A stretch of 64,000 bases of DNA from Thioclava sp. GXIMD4216. GTDB lineage: Bacteria; Pseudomonadota; Alphaproteobacteria; Rhodobacterales; Rhodobacteraceae. The stretch covers positions 1,467,501 to 1,531,500 of the forward strand of contig NZ_CP149926.1 of assembly GCF_037949285.1 (NCBI RefSeq), in the 5' to 3' direction. Below the pieces are notes generated by a model. It saw only the letters and a program-made list of their open reading frames with translations. It did no database searches and was not told the DNA's origin. Shown piece after piece: positions 1 through 8,023 of this stretch. The first letter of the stretch is position 1; each line of letters starts with the position of its first letter. The translations under genes and the position numbers were made by a program.

Positions 1-2
1 TT

Positions 3-539
3 TGGCCATATCTGTCGGGCGCCAAGAATGCCGAACCTGATGTAGTGATCAGCTTGGAAGATGGGTCGTTCTGGATAGTTGAGGTCAAATGGGGGGCGTC
101 GCTCGGTGACGATCAGATCAAGCGAGAAATCGACACTGTAGCTTTTGGTCGCTGTCGTCGTGGCGGACTTCCCGTGGGGCCGAGAAAAGTGGCAGGTTAT
201 ACGCTTTTAGGTGCGTTAGATAAGCATGATGAGGCTTTGAATAACGCTAGAGAGGCGTATTCTGGCCGCATTGAGCTGTTCTCGCGCCGTTGGGTTGATG
301 TCACCGAGACGCTGCGGCAGTTGGCGCAGCAAAGCGATGATAATCCCGGGCTGGCGGCTTGGTCAAAAGTGGCCGCGGACTTTCTGAGTGGCGAGCCCGA
401 AGGGCGAGTTCTCGGCCATTGGCCGGACGCTTTCAAGATGCCGCCGAGCTGTAGCTATCATTTCGACTTCGGTCATCGATTTGGGCCTCGAGATCTCGTT
501 GAAGTTTCGGCGTGTGGATTTGATTTTAAAGGAAAATAG
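3..539 (+). CDS. PD-(D/E)XK nuclease-like protein, 5' end outside the window
   Basis: The reading frame is open to the left edge (codons begin at base 3), so the N-terminus is missing. The first visible residues carry a Pro-Asp pair (bases 36-41) followed 13 residues later by Glu-Val-Lys (bases 81-89). This P-D-x13-E-x-K spacing is the metal-binding signature of the PD-(D/E)XK nuclease fold. A following helix with a Gln (DDQIKREI) fits the helix after the core in that fold. The rest of the chain (about 130 residues) shows no motif I recognise. The gene ends in TAG, which overlaps the start of the next gene by one base, so the two are probably co-translated. Restriction, anti-phage or mobile-element DNA cleavage are all possible roles. 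The fold call rests on one motif cluster; the function is not known. Confidence 0.55.
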   Translation, partial: WPYLSGAKNAEPDVVISLEDGSFWIVEVKWGASLGDDQIKREIDTVAFGRCRRGGLPVGPRKVAGYTLLGALDKHDEALNNAREAYSGRIELFSRRWVDVTETLRQLAQQSDDNPGLAAWSKVAADFLSGEPEGRVLGHWPDAFKMPPSCSYHFDFGHRFGPRDLVEVSACGFDFKGK

Positions 540-541
540 TG

Positions 542-1159
542 ATGACTACTGATGAATGCCTCTGGCAGTCAGCATCTAACATTCTGCGGGCTCAGGATAA
601 CCTGAATCTTCTTTTTGACGCGTTTGATGCGGTAGAGTGCGATTCAGAGCGCCTTAAGATTGAGTTGGAGGACGCAGACAAGAGCGATGGGGACTTTATT
701 CAAGCCGAATGGAATGCTTATTATTCCGTTAAAACTAAAACGGCTCTCGCAAAGGGGTGGCAGTCGGGCTGGCTAACTCTAGCCATACAGCTGACGTGTA
801 ACGAGAGCCTTGAGGCGAGATGGGATCACGGTAAGCGAGCTAAAGTTCTTGTAGGTTATGTGCCCTTGAAAAAATCAGATGAAGCTTGGGGGTTTGATGC
901 TGATGGTCCAAACTCTGCCGGCTATCGGGACAAGTGCGTAATGCGTGAGCTCTACTGGCAGCTCATCGAAGATAATGGTAGGCTTAGTTGGTTTTATGCT
1001 CTGCCGCTCGATCTTATGACGAGCACGCAAGCCGTGAAGAAGCTGATTGTTGATCCGGTTCATAGCGTGCTTCGCTCAGAGACCCCGCAAGATCCGTCCA
1101 TCGTCTTGGCGAAAATTAAGGACAAGCTTTGCTGCCCGCCACCAATGGCGAGCAAATAA
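542..1159 (+). CDS. Hypothetical protein coupled to the nuclease-like gene
   Basis: This is a protein of about 205 residues that I do not recognise. A GTG at 539 overlaps the TAG of the upstream gene, with an ATG directly after it at 542; either gives tight translational coupling. The chain is acidic in its first third, has a Trp/Tyr-rich middle and lacks a signal peptide or membrane segments. A GYVPLKK stretch is followed by an aromatic segment (ELYWQLIEDN, LSWFYALPLD), which suggests a compact globular domain. Two adjacent cysteines sit near the C-terminus. Its base composition is AT-richer than the housekeeping genes to the right, as is common for horizontally acquired cargo. A partner role to the nuclease-like gene is inferred only from the coupling. 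Confidence 0.55.
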   Translation: MTTDECLWQSASNILRAQDNLNLLFDAFDAVECDSERLKIELEDADKSDGDFIQAEWNAYYSVKTKTALAKGWQSGWLTLAIQLTCNESLEARWDHGKRAKVLVGYVPLKKSDEAWGFDADGPNSAGYRDKCVMRELYWQLIEDNGRLSWFYALPLDLMTSTQAVKKLIVDPVHSVLRSETPQDPSIVLAKIKDKLCCPPPMASK

Positions 1160-1174
1160 GAAAGGTCGAGGTTG

Positions 1175-1195
1175 CCACCTGCTTCAGGCAGGTGG
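1175..1195 (+). terminator. Hairpin after the nuclease-like operon
   Basis: An 8-bp perfect stem (CCACCTGC / GCAGGTGG) with a 5-base loop lies 15 bases after the stop codon at 1159. The tract after it (TTGCTCTT) is only moderately T-rich, so this is a weak intrinsic terminator or a stabilising 3' hairpin. It sits between two convergent genes. Confidence 0.4.
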
Positions 1196-1246
1196 TTGCT
1201 CTTCCGGTCTCGGTGAGGCTCGTTGCAGGCACCGCGCCTCCAGGCG

Positions 1247-1769
1247 TTAAGGCTGATCAGAGTTTCTCGCTATCCACATTTTCAGTGCCTCATATATCTT
1301 GTCTTTGATGGTCCCTGCTTCGCCTCTGGCTATTGCATTGCCCAAAGAAGCATCGAGACGTGGGTAGCCAAGTTCATCCATGACGTTCCCCATTTTGAGG
1401 CTACGTCGATCCATTATCTCTTTGATCAACGTAATGTCTGATTTCGTCAGCGAGCGTCGTCCGGTTGGGATGGCGCCTGCCGCTAAATGCGAAGTGGGGG
1501 GGATGCGTCGGAGGCGCTGCAGTTGTGAGAGTTGGTGCTGGAGCGGCCTTGGGCGTGCAACCGATCAGCGCACGGAATTGGTCTCTCTCCGAAGTGCTGG
1601 CCGCATCCCACGCCTCCTGAAGTCTTTTAAGGGCAGGTTTGGTTTTTATGAGCCCAGCAGCGCGACGTGCGTCCGTTATGCTCTTGTAGATGCCAGACTG
1701 CAGATCGGCATACACTTGAGGATGGGCTATGTGATCCTCCCTGTGGGTGTGCCTGCGGGTGTATGGCAT
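1247..1769 (-). pseudogene. Unknown gene split by a frameshift at a G7 (C7) homopolymer
   Basis: Two minus-strand reading frames form one coherent protein if a single base is removed from the seven-base G run at 1496-1502 (C run on the coding strand). The first frame reads through a helical segment (KSITDARRAAGLIKTKPALK) and a Pro/Ala linker, then runs into a stop after 20 unrelated residues. The next frame continues with GRRSLTKSDITLIKEIMDRR and ends at 1247. The joined protein would be about 175-195 residues. Its start is uncertain: ATG 1769 is used here, and TTG 1826 or GTG 1715 are alternatives. The C-terminal helices look like a small DNA-binding or regulatory module, but no family is recognised. 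The break could be a sequencing error, real decay, or a slippery site. Confidence 0.5.
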
Positions 1770-2179
1770 CGGTCCAACGGGGATTAGAGGTTTACTCTTA
1801 TGGCTATGTCGACTTTGATGATCCAAGCAAGGTCGAATGGGGTCTTAGCGTGGGGAATTTCAGCACTACCCCTTTGGAAAATTTCGAATTCATTCTTCTG
1901 GATCAAGATGGCCATATAGTCGGCTCGCCTCGACGCACGGCGCGACTTATCCAGCATTCCAACATTGACGCTCGCTTCTTGATAGATGTGCCGAGCGAAC
2001 AGTTCTTGGTTGAAGGCTATCGGGCTTGGATTTGCGCGTCAGGGAATGTTGCTGGCTCCGAAACGCGTGCCTACTTTACAGTTGAGCTCGAAGGCCACCC
2101 GGACGCGAACGAGATGCAGATGTTTTCTGTCATCAAGAATGATGTCACTGCCGAGCCGGATGCTGTGTGCCGAAAATAA
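1763..2179 (+). CDS. Hypothetical protein, probably beta-rich
   Basis: This predicted protein has about 138 residues, read from ATG 1763. The frame is open further upstream, but that part is antisense to the neighbouring minus-strand gene and looks like non-coding shadow. Alternating hydrophobic and polar residues (EWGLSVGNFS, FEFILLDQDGHIV, FLIDVP, YRAWICASGN, RAYFTVELEG) suggest a small beta-sandwich. There is no signal peptide, membrane segment or catalytic motif, and I recognise no family. No clear ribosome-binding site precedes the ATG. It is divergent from the frameshifted gene on its left, and their proposed starts nearly overlap. A cargo gene of the accessory region is the safest description. 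Confidence 0.4.
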   Translation: MASVQRGLEVYSYGYVDFDDPSKVEWGLSVGNFSTTPLENFEFILLDQDGHIVGSPRRTARLIQHSNIDARFLIDVPSEQFLVEGYRAWICASGNVAGSETRAYFTVELEGHPDANEMQMFSVIKNDVTAEPDAVCRK

Positions 2180-2395
2180 TCTTGAACCCGATTTCCTTTA
2201 GCGATCGCTTGGCTTCGGGAGCTCACCTCTCGTTAAAGCGCTTATCAGGGCGCCGGACAGCCTCTAAAAACCGAACACAACCAGTGCTCAGATTGGGAGC
2301 CAGCCGAGGCGGATCAGGTTCGGCTGGCGATTCTTCAAAATCTGCATCTATGAGGCTAGTGATGTCCTATCTTTCACGTGGAACCGGCAAGGCCT

Positions 2396-2640
2396 TTAGG
2401 GGGTAAAATCGGATTTTATCAGATGCTCGATGTCCAAGCCTGGGTAAGCAATCGAGTTGATCAGCTCAACACGCTTTTCCAGCATGCCTTGTGGGAGCTG
2501 ACCATATCTGCCCGTCATTGAGGCCTCGGTGTGCCCGAGTATGAAGCCGAACTCTTGATCGAGGTGCCCAGCGCGTCGAAGCGCATCCACAACGCCGTGC
2601 CGGAACGAATATTGTCTCTCGGGGTTTGGTGAGCTTCGGG
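2396..2640 (-). pseudogene. Tyrosine recombinase/integrase, C-terminal remnant
   Basis: The last 75 or so residues contain the C-terminal catalytic boxes of a phage-type tyrosine recombinase: an Arg-His box (SFRHGVVDALRRAG), the LGH box (ILGHTEASMTGRYG) and the nucleophilic Tyr directly after it. The tail (AYPGLDIEHL) matches the ending common in Rhodobacterales integrases. Nothing upstream on the minus strand supplies the N-terminal arm-binding and core-binding domains or the first catalytic Arg, so roughly the first two thirds of the protein are missing. The break lies near 2630-2640, where a plus-strand reading frame takes over. This marks the end of a decayed integrative element. Because catalytic residues are missing, the product cannot be active. 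Confidence 0.7.
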
Positions 2641-3056
2641 TGTGGCGGCAGGGAGTAGCACGTGCTTTCAAGTATCTGCCGAATTTCCATGCACTGCTGC
2701 TGGATGAGCGTTTCGATTCAAAGGCGCGCCCAATGAAGAGCCAGTGCTTCGAGATCGAGGTTGAGCTGTTTTCTTGGATGCCCGACGGAGATAGTAAAAA
2801 AGTAAAGGATTTTGAAGCTGCTAAAGCAGTGCTTGGCGAGCTGTCGATCAACCAGATTTATGCGCCCAAGCTGGCTATTCCGCTTGGCGGAAATTTCGAG
2901 CTGGAGAGCCTGCAAGTGACTTCAGCCCCGGAGTATCTGCAAATGGTCACTGAACTCGAGCCGCCTCGTGTGATGACCACTGATGACCTTGCGCGGATTG
3001 CATTTGGCGCTGATGGGCCGCAGGCGTTGAAAACGGCAATGAAGGATGTGCGTTGA
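2640..3056 (+). CDS. Hypothetical protein, possibly 5'-truncated
   Basis: This frame of about 138 residues opens with GTG 2640, but codons stay open further upstream into the integrase remnant, so the native N-terminus may have been lost at the junction. The stretch from residue 30 on (FEIEVELFSWMPDGDSKKVK, then ELSINQIYAPKLAIPLGG) looks like genuine protein: mixed composition, amphipathic segments and a charged C-terminus. No family is recognised. It reads away from the integrase stub and ends about 820 bases before nrdJ. No convincing ribosome-binding site is seen. It may be an element gene or the surviving 3' half of a chromosomal gene disrupted by integration. Confidence 0.4.
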   Translation: MWRQGVARAFKYLPNFHALLLDERFDSKARPMKSQCFEIEVELFSWMPDGDSKKVKDFEAAKAVLGELSINQIYAPKLAIPLGGNFELESLQVTSAPEYLQMVTELEPPRVMTTDDLARIAFGADGPQALKTAMKDVR

Positions 3057-3506
3057 ACCGCCATGGCGGAGAGGGCAAGGCCGCGGCATAGGCAGCTGTA
3101 AGAGGGGGCGCTGTCTGTTGAAGGACCGTTTTGGGGCTCAGCCTGCTGGGCTGGCGGTTCTGCGATAGCCAAAGTATCAGCGCCACATACATCGCACGGT
3201 CGATGGTCTCGGCTTCATCTGTGGAAAGCGCGTTGCATGATACAACATTGGGCCTGCCATACCGTCCGCGTCATGCCACGGGGTTCTTGTCGGGCGTCCA
3301 CGGGGGCGGGGGGGCTTTTTGTAAGCAGGCTGCCTGTATCCTCCGGATAGTCGTTAATAAATAGAGGCTTGGGAGAATCGCTGAGCCGTTGGTGGCGGGC
3401 GTTTTCTCCTGCGGAGGGAAGAGCTTTCGGAATCCTTCCCCTTGGTGGCGCCGTTAAGTGTTATTTTTGCGAAAATGTGATTTTGCGTCCTTTTTGGGCG
3501 CGCGAT

Positions 3507-3515
3507 TGTGGATAA
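3507..3515 (-). promoter_or_regulatory. Consensus DnaA box
   Basis: The sequence TGTGGATAA is the exact complement of the high-affinity DnaA box TTATCCACA. It lies about 360 bases before the nrdJ start. DnaA control of ribonucleotide reductase promoters is known for E. coli nrdAB. A single box could also arise by chance in a 64-kb window. Confidence 0.4.
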
Positions 3516-3728
3516 TTCCCGCCAATCGTCTTCGGGCGAAGCCAAGCCTCCGTGACTCAAGGAAAACTTCCGGACAGCTCGCCATCCTGACGGATGGGGC
3601 CTCTGTGGAGGAATCGGCCCGCCCTTTGCCGGACTCTGCCGTCAACATCAAAAACGCCCTTCCGGTGATTAAAGATCAGTTGACGCGTCACTAACCCTAG
3701 GCCAATTTGTGCAAAGTCCCAGATGAAG

Positions 3729-3744
3729 CCACCAGATGTAGTGG
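3729..3744 (+). promoter_or_regulatory. NrdR-box-like operator upstream of nrdJ
   Basis: The 16-mer CCACCAGATGTAGTGG has the dyad ends CCAC/GTGG and keeps the core positions of the published NrdR consensus (acaCwAtATaTwGtgt). A second, weaker match with the core CAAAATAT starts 30 bases later (3759-3774), close to the three-helical-turn spacing of paired NrdR boxes. NrdR is the repressor of bacterial ribonucleotide reductase genes. The site lies about 130 bases before the nrdJ start. Confidence 0.6.
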
Positions 3745-3874
3745 TGTTGGGGCTACGCAGGCAAAATATGCAGATTCAGTGTGGAATCGGTCTTGCATGG
3801 GGGTGCAGGGCTTTGACTGCGTGCGCCGACAATGTTGGTGGGTGAATGTTGCCATTGTTCAGGGAATTGAGCAG

Positions 3875-6800
3875 ATGAAGATCGAGCGGAAATTCACAAC
3901 CTCGGAAAGCGGCGCTTATGGCGCGATTGCCTTCACGACGACGGACTCAGAAATTCGCAATCCGGACGGGAAAATCGTCTTTCGCAACGATAGCGTTGAG
4001 ATTCCCGAGGGCTGGAGCCAGGTCGCCTCTGACGTTCTGGCGCAGAAATATTTCCGTAAGGCGGGGGTTCCTGCGGCGCTGAAGCGCGTGCGCGAAAAGG
4101 ATGTGCCGGAGTTCCTGTGGCGCTCGGTTCCCGATGAGGCCGCGCTGAACGATCTTCCTGAAGACAAGCGGTTCGGCGGCGAGACCTCGGCCAAGCAGGT
4201 GTTTGACCGCCTTGCAGGCGCTTGGGCCTATTGGGGCTGGAAGGGTGGCTATTTCACCAGCGAAGACGACGCCCGCGCCTATTATGACGAGATGCGCTAT
4301 ACGCTGGCCCGCCAGATGGGCGCGCCGAACAGCCCGCAATGGTTCAACACCGGTCTGCATTGGGCCTATGGCATCGATGGCCCGAGCCAGGGCCACCATT
4401 ATGTCGACCCGAAAACCGGCAAGCTGGTGAAATCGGCCTCGGCCTATGAGCACCCGCAGCCCCATGCCTGCTTCATCCAGTCGGTTTCGGATGATCTGGT
4501 CAATGACGGCGGCATCATGGACCTCTGGGTGCGCGAGGCGCGCCTGTTCAAATACGGCTCGGGGACGGGCACCAATTTCTCCAGCCTGCGCGGCGCGGGG
4601 GAGGCCCTTTCGGGGGGCGGCAAGTCTTCGGGGCTGATGGGGTTTCTCAAGATCGGGGACCGCGCGGCAGGGGCGATCAAATCGGGCGGCACCACGCGGC
4701 GTGCGGCCAAGATGGTTATCATCGATATGGACCACCCCGATATCGAGGATTTCATCAACTGGAAGGTCATCGAGGAGCAGAAGGTTGCCTCTCTGGTCGC
4801 CGGTTCCAAGCTGCATGAGCGCGAGCTGAACAAGATCTTCGCCGCGATCCGCGCCTTTGACGGTTCGGATGAGGGGGCGGTCGACCCGGCCAAGAACCTC
4901 GCGCTGAAGGCGGCGATCAAATCCGCCAAGGGCGTGATGATCCCCGAGACCTATATCAACCGCGTGCTGCAATATGCACGTCAGGGTTATAGCAGTATCG
5001 AATTCCCGACCTATGACACGGATTGGGACAGCGACGCCTATGCCTCTGTTTCGGGCCAGAATTCCAACAATTCGGTGCGGGTGACCAACGCCTTCCTGAA
5101 GGCCGTGAAGCAGGATGCCGATTGGGAGCTTCTGCGCCGCACCGATGGCAAGGTCGCCAAGACCATCAAGGCACGTGACCTCTGGGAGCAGGTGGGCCAT
5201 GCCGCATGGGCCTGCGCCGATCCGGGCATCCAGTTCCATGATACCGTCAACGAATGGCATACCTGCCCCGAGGACGGGCCGATCCGCGGCTCGAACCCGT
5301 GCTCGGAATATATGTTCCTTGACGATACGGCCTGTAACCTTGCGTCGATGAACCTGCTGACCTTCTATAAGGACGGTCGCTTTGACGCGGATGCCTATAT
5401 CCATGCCTGCCGCATCTGGACCATCACGCTGGAAATCTCGGTGATGATGGCGCAGTTCCCAAGCCCGCAGATCGCGCAGCGTTCCTATGATTTCCGCACG
5501 TTGGGTCTTGGTTATGCCAATATCGGCGGTCTGCTGATGAATATGGGTCTGGGTTACGACTCGGATGAGGGCCGCGCGCTGACCGGTGCGCTGACGGCGA
5601 TCATGACGGGCGTGTCCTATGCCACCTCGGCGCAGATGGCGTCTGAACTGGGTGCCTTCCCGGGCTATGCCAAGAACGCCGCCCATATGCTGCGGGTCAT
5701 CCGCAACCATCGTGCGGCCGCGCATGGCACGGGCACCTATGAGGCGCTTGAGGTCCAACCCGTCGCGCTGGATCACGCGAATTGCCCCGACCCGAAGCTG
5801 GTCGAGCTGGCGACCGCCGCATGGGATCAGGCGCTGGCCTTGGGCGAGGCGCATGGGTTCCGCAATGCGCAGGTCTCGGTGATTGCGCCCACGGGCACCA
5901 TCGGTCTGGTCATGGATTGCGACACCACCGGCATCGAGCCCGATTTCGCGCTGGTGAAATTCAAGAAGCTCGCAGGCGGCGGCTATTTCAAGATCATCAA
6001 CCGCTCGGTGCCTGCGGCCTTGGCCAAGCTTGGCTATAGTTCCGCGCAGGCCGAAGAGATCGTGTCCTATGCGGTGGGCCATGCCAGCCTTGGGAATTGC
6101 CCGAGCATCAATACGACCTCGCTGATCGGTCATGGCTTTGGCGAGGCCGAGATCAAGAAGATCAACGCGGCTTTGCCTACGGCTTTCGACATCCGCTTTG
6201 TCTTCAACCAATGGACGCTGGGCGAGGAATTCTGCCGCGATACCCTTGGTATTCCGGCAGAAAAGCTGAACGATCCGAGCTTCGACATGCTGCGTCATCT
6301 GGGCTTTAGCAAAGCGCAGATCGAGGCCGCCAATGACCATGTCTGCGGCACGATGACCCTTGAGGGCGCGCCGCATCTTCGCCCCGAACACCTGAACGTC
6401 TTCGATTGCGCCAATGCCTGCGGCAAGAAGGGCAAGCGCTATCTGTCGGTCGAAAGCCATATCACCATGATGGCGGCGGCGCAGAGCTTTATCTCGGGCG
6501 CGATTTCCAAGACGATCAATATGCCCAATTCTGCCTCGATCGAGGATGTGAAAGCGGCCTATGAGCTGTCCTGGTCGCTGGGCATCAAGGCCAATGCGCT
6601 TTACCGCGACGGGTCCAAACTCAGCCAGCCCCTGGCCTCGGCGCTGATCGAGGATGACGAAGAGGCCGAAGAGATCCTTGCCACCGGCAGCCCGCAGGAG
6701 AAGGCGCAAGTGTTGGCCGAGAAGATCGTCGAGAAGGTGATCGTCAAGGAACTGGTACGTAGCAATCGTGAAAAGCTGCCGACGCGTCGCAAGGGCTATA

Positions 6801-7504
6801 CCCAGAAAGCGATTGTCGGCGGGCATAAGGTGTATCTGCGCACTGGCGAATATGATGACGGCTCGCTTGGCGAGATCTTCATCGACATGCACAAGGAAGG
6901 CGCGGGCTTCCGTGCGATGATGAACAACTTCGCCATCGCCGTGTCGGTGGGGCTGCAATATGGCGTGCCGCTGGAAGAGTTTGTCGATGCCTTCACCTTC
7001 ACCAAATTCGAGCCTGCGGGCATGGTGCAGGGCAATGACTCGGTCAAGAATGCGACCTCGATCCTTGATTACGTGTTCCGCGAACTGGCGATTTCCTATC
7101 TTGACCGCACCGATCTGGCGCATGTGAAGCCCAAAGGCCATACATTCGACGATATCGGGCATGGTTCGGAAAGCTCGCTGGAAGAGGACGAGCAGGCATC
7201 GAAATCGCTGGAAGTCCTGCGCCAGATTTCGTCTTCGGGCTATCTGCGCAAACGTTTGCCGCAAGAGCTGATGGTGTTTCAGGGCGGTCAGGCGGCGGTC
7301 GGGTTCTCGGAAACACAGACCGGCTTTACGGCCAAGACCTCTACGGCTGTGTCCTCGGGCACGGTGTCGATGGATGCCCGCACCAAAGCCAAGATGCAGG
7401 GCTATGAGGGCGAGGCCTGTGGCGAATGCGGCAATTACACGCTCGTGCGCAATGGGACCTGCATGAAATGCAATACCTGCGGCGGCACCTCGGGCTGTAG
7501 CTGA
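3875..7504 (+). CDS. nrdJ: Adenosylcobalamin-dependent (class II) ribonucleotide reductase
   Basis: This 1209-residue enzyme reduces ribonucleotides to deoxyribonucleotides using a thiyl radical generated from adenosylcobalamin. The signatures are clear: an NPCSEYMF active-site loop near residue 475, the [20 protein letters not shown] phosphate-binding and barrel segment near 670, and a C-terminal Cys-rich tail (CGECG, CMKC, CGG, GCS) that acts as redox shuttle and zinc-ribbon-like module. The length matches the long alphaproteobacterial NrdJ form. The frame is open 56 codons further upstream, but ATG 3875 is preferred: AGGGA lies 9 bases before it and the protein then begins MKIERKFT as in relatives. 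The NrdR-like box sits in the leader. The enzyme works with or without oxygen but needs B12. No nrdA/nrdB or nrdD is in the window. Confidence 0.95.
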   Translation: MKIERKFTTSESGAYGAIAFTTTDSEIRNPDGKIVFRNDSVEIPEGWSQVASDVLAQKYFRKAGVPAALKRVREKDVPEFLWRSVPDEAALNDLPEDKRFGGETSAKQVFDRLAGAWAYWGWKGGYFTSEDDARAYYDEMRYTLARQMGAPNSPQWFNTGLHWAYGIDGPSQGHHYVDPKTGKLVKSASAYEHPQPHACFIQSVSDDLVNDGGIMDLWVREARLFKYGSGTGTNFSSLRGAGEALSGGGKSSGLMGFLKIGDRAAGAIKSGGTTRRAAKMVIIDMDHPDIEDFINWKVIEEQKVASLVAGSKLHERELNKIFAAIRAFDGSDEGAVDPAKNLALKAAIKSAKGVMIPETYINRVLQYARQGYSSIEFPTYDTDWDSDAYASVSGQNSNNSVRVTNAFLKAVKQDADWELLRRTDGKVAKTIKARDLWEQVGHAAWACADPGIQFHDTVNEWHTCPEDGPIRGSNPCSEYMFLDDTACNLASMNLLTFYKDGRFDADAYIHACRIWTITLEISVMMAQFPSPQIAQRSYDFRTLGLGYANIGGLLMNMGLGYDSDEGRALTGALTAIMTGVSYATSAQMASELGAFPGYAKNAAHMLRVIRNHRAAAHGTGTYEALEVQPVALDHANCPDPKLVELATAAWDQALALGEAHGFRNAQVSVIAPTGTIGLVMDCDTTGIEPDFALVKFKKLAGGGYFKIINRSVPAALAKLGYSSAQAEEIVSYAVGHASLGNCPSINTTSLIGHGFGEAEIKKINAALPTAFDIRFVFNQWTLGEEFCRDTLGIPAEKLNDPSFDMLRHLGFSKAQIEAANDHVCGTMTLEGAPHLRPEHLNVFDCANACGKKGKRYLSVESHITMMAAAQSFISGAISKTINMPNSASIEDVKAAYELSWSLGIKANALYRDGSKLSQPLASALIEDDEEAEEILATGSPQEKAQVLAEKIVEKVIVKELVRSNREKLPTRRKGYTQKAIVGGHKVYLRTGEYDDGSLGEIFIDMHKEGAGFRAMMNNFAIAVSVGLQYGVPLEEFVDAFTFTKFEPAGMVQGNDSVKNATSILDYVFRELAISYLDRTDLAHVKPKGHTFDDIGHGSESSLEEDEQASKSLEVLRQISSSGYLRKRLPQELMVFQGGQAAVGFSETQTGFTAKTSTAVSSGTVSMDARTKAKMQGYEGEACGECGNYTLVRNGTCMKCNTCGGTSGCS

Positions 7505-7555
7505 TGTCGAGCGGTCCGGCCCGCAGCCGGACCTGACCACCTCTTGAACGTCTTC

Positions 7556-7819
7556 ATGGAGAAAACGTTGGAACTGATTATCGGAAATACGCGCGTTCAG
7601 GCGGCAGAGCTTGAACTGATCGAGGGTGGCATGGTTGCCAAGCTTTCGGGGGATGCGCTGAAATCGGTGCTGAATGCGACATTCGGCGGACAGGCCTCGG
7701 TCGAGGTCTGGGGCGCGGGGCTTGGCGCCTGCCCGATGAGCGTGGCCGAGATCGAGATGCATGGTGCATCTTCGACCGTGACGCTCATGCAGTCGGGCTC
7801 GGCTTACGGCCTGCACTGA
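7556..7819 (+). CDS. Small hypothetical protein downstream of nrdJ
   Basis: A protein of about 87 residues starts 51 bases after nrdJ and lies before the shared terminator, so it is probably co-transcribed. Its start is ambiguous. ATG 7556 is used here; the in-frame TTG at 7568 has a better-placed GGAG (7558-7561), and an upstream TTG at 7544 is also open. The chain alternates strands and glycines (LELIIGNTRVQAAELELIEG, GGQASVEVWGAGLGACPMS) with no signal peptide or catalytic motif. One Cys sits in a GACPMS turn. I recognise no family. Linkage to nrdJ suggests, but does not prove, a role in nucleotide metabolism. Confidence 0.6.
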   Translation: MEKTLELIIGNTRVQAAELELIEGGMVAKLSGDALKSVLNATFGGQASVEVWGAGLGACPMSVAEIEMHGASSTVTLMQSGSAYGLH

Positions 7820-7975
7820 GCACAGGCGATGTATCCCCGGGGTGGGGACCCGTGATTTTGGGTGGTGGTTAACGAGTTCGGGGGCAGGTGCGCTTGCCCC
7901 AGACGTCGAGAGGGCCCAGGCAAAAAATGATCCGACGAGGGCAGTGAACGAGAACGAGCCCGACTGACGAAACTC

Positions 7976-8005
7976 CCCCTATGGCCGCTGGCCATAGGGG
8001 TTTTT
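7976..8005 (+). terminator. Intrinsic terminator after nrdJ and the small gene
   Basis: An 11-bp perfect stem (CCCCTATGGCC / GGCCATAGGGG) with a 3-base loop is followed directly by TTTTTCTTTT. This is a textbook rho-independent terminator on the plus strand, placed between convergent operons. Confidence 0.93.
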
Positions 8006-8023
8006 CTTTTGCCGTAAAGCAGG

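Larger units (their letters stand above)
3057..3874. other. Gene-free stretch before nrdJ
   Basis: This region of about 820 bases has no convincing gene. Short frames occur on both strands but lack start signals and consistent protein character. One minus-strand segment near 3120-3250 reads as plausible protein (DEAETIDRAMYVALIL) but is not bounded by a start or a sensible end, so it may be another decayed fragment. A run of G (3301-3317) followed by CTTTTT is seen. The right part is the nrdJ leader, with a DnaA box and an NrdR-like box listed separately. Confidence 0.5.

Noticed and set aside
3057..3874. Cobalamin riboswitch before nrdJ
   Set aside because: No B12-box-like conserved segment was found in the leader; the NrdR-like box offers a simpler control.
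3947..7816. A 1289-residue open frame antisense to nrdJ
   Set aside because: It mirrors the high-GC codon pattern of nrdJ, is rich in Arg/His/Leu, has no start signal and no domain. It is a shadow of the real gene.
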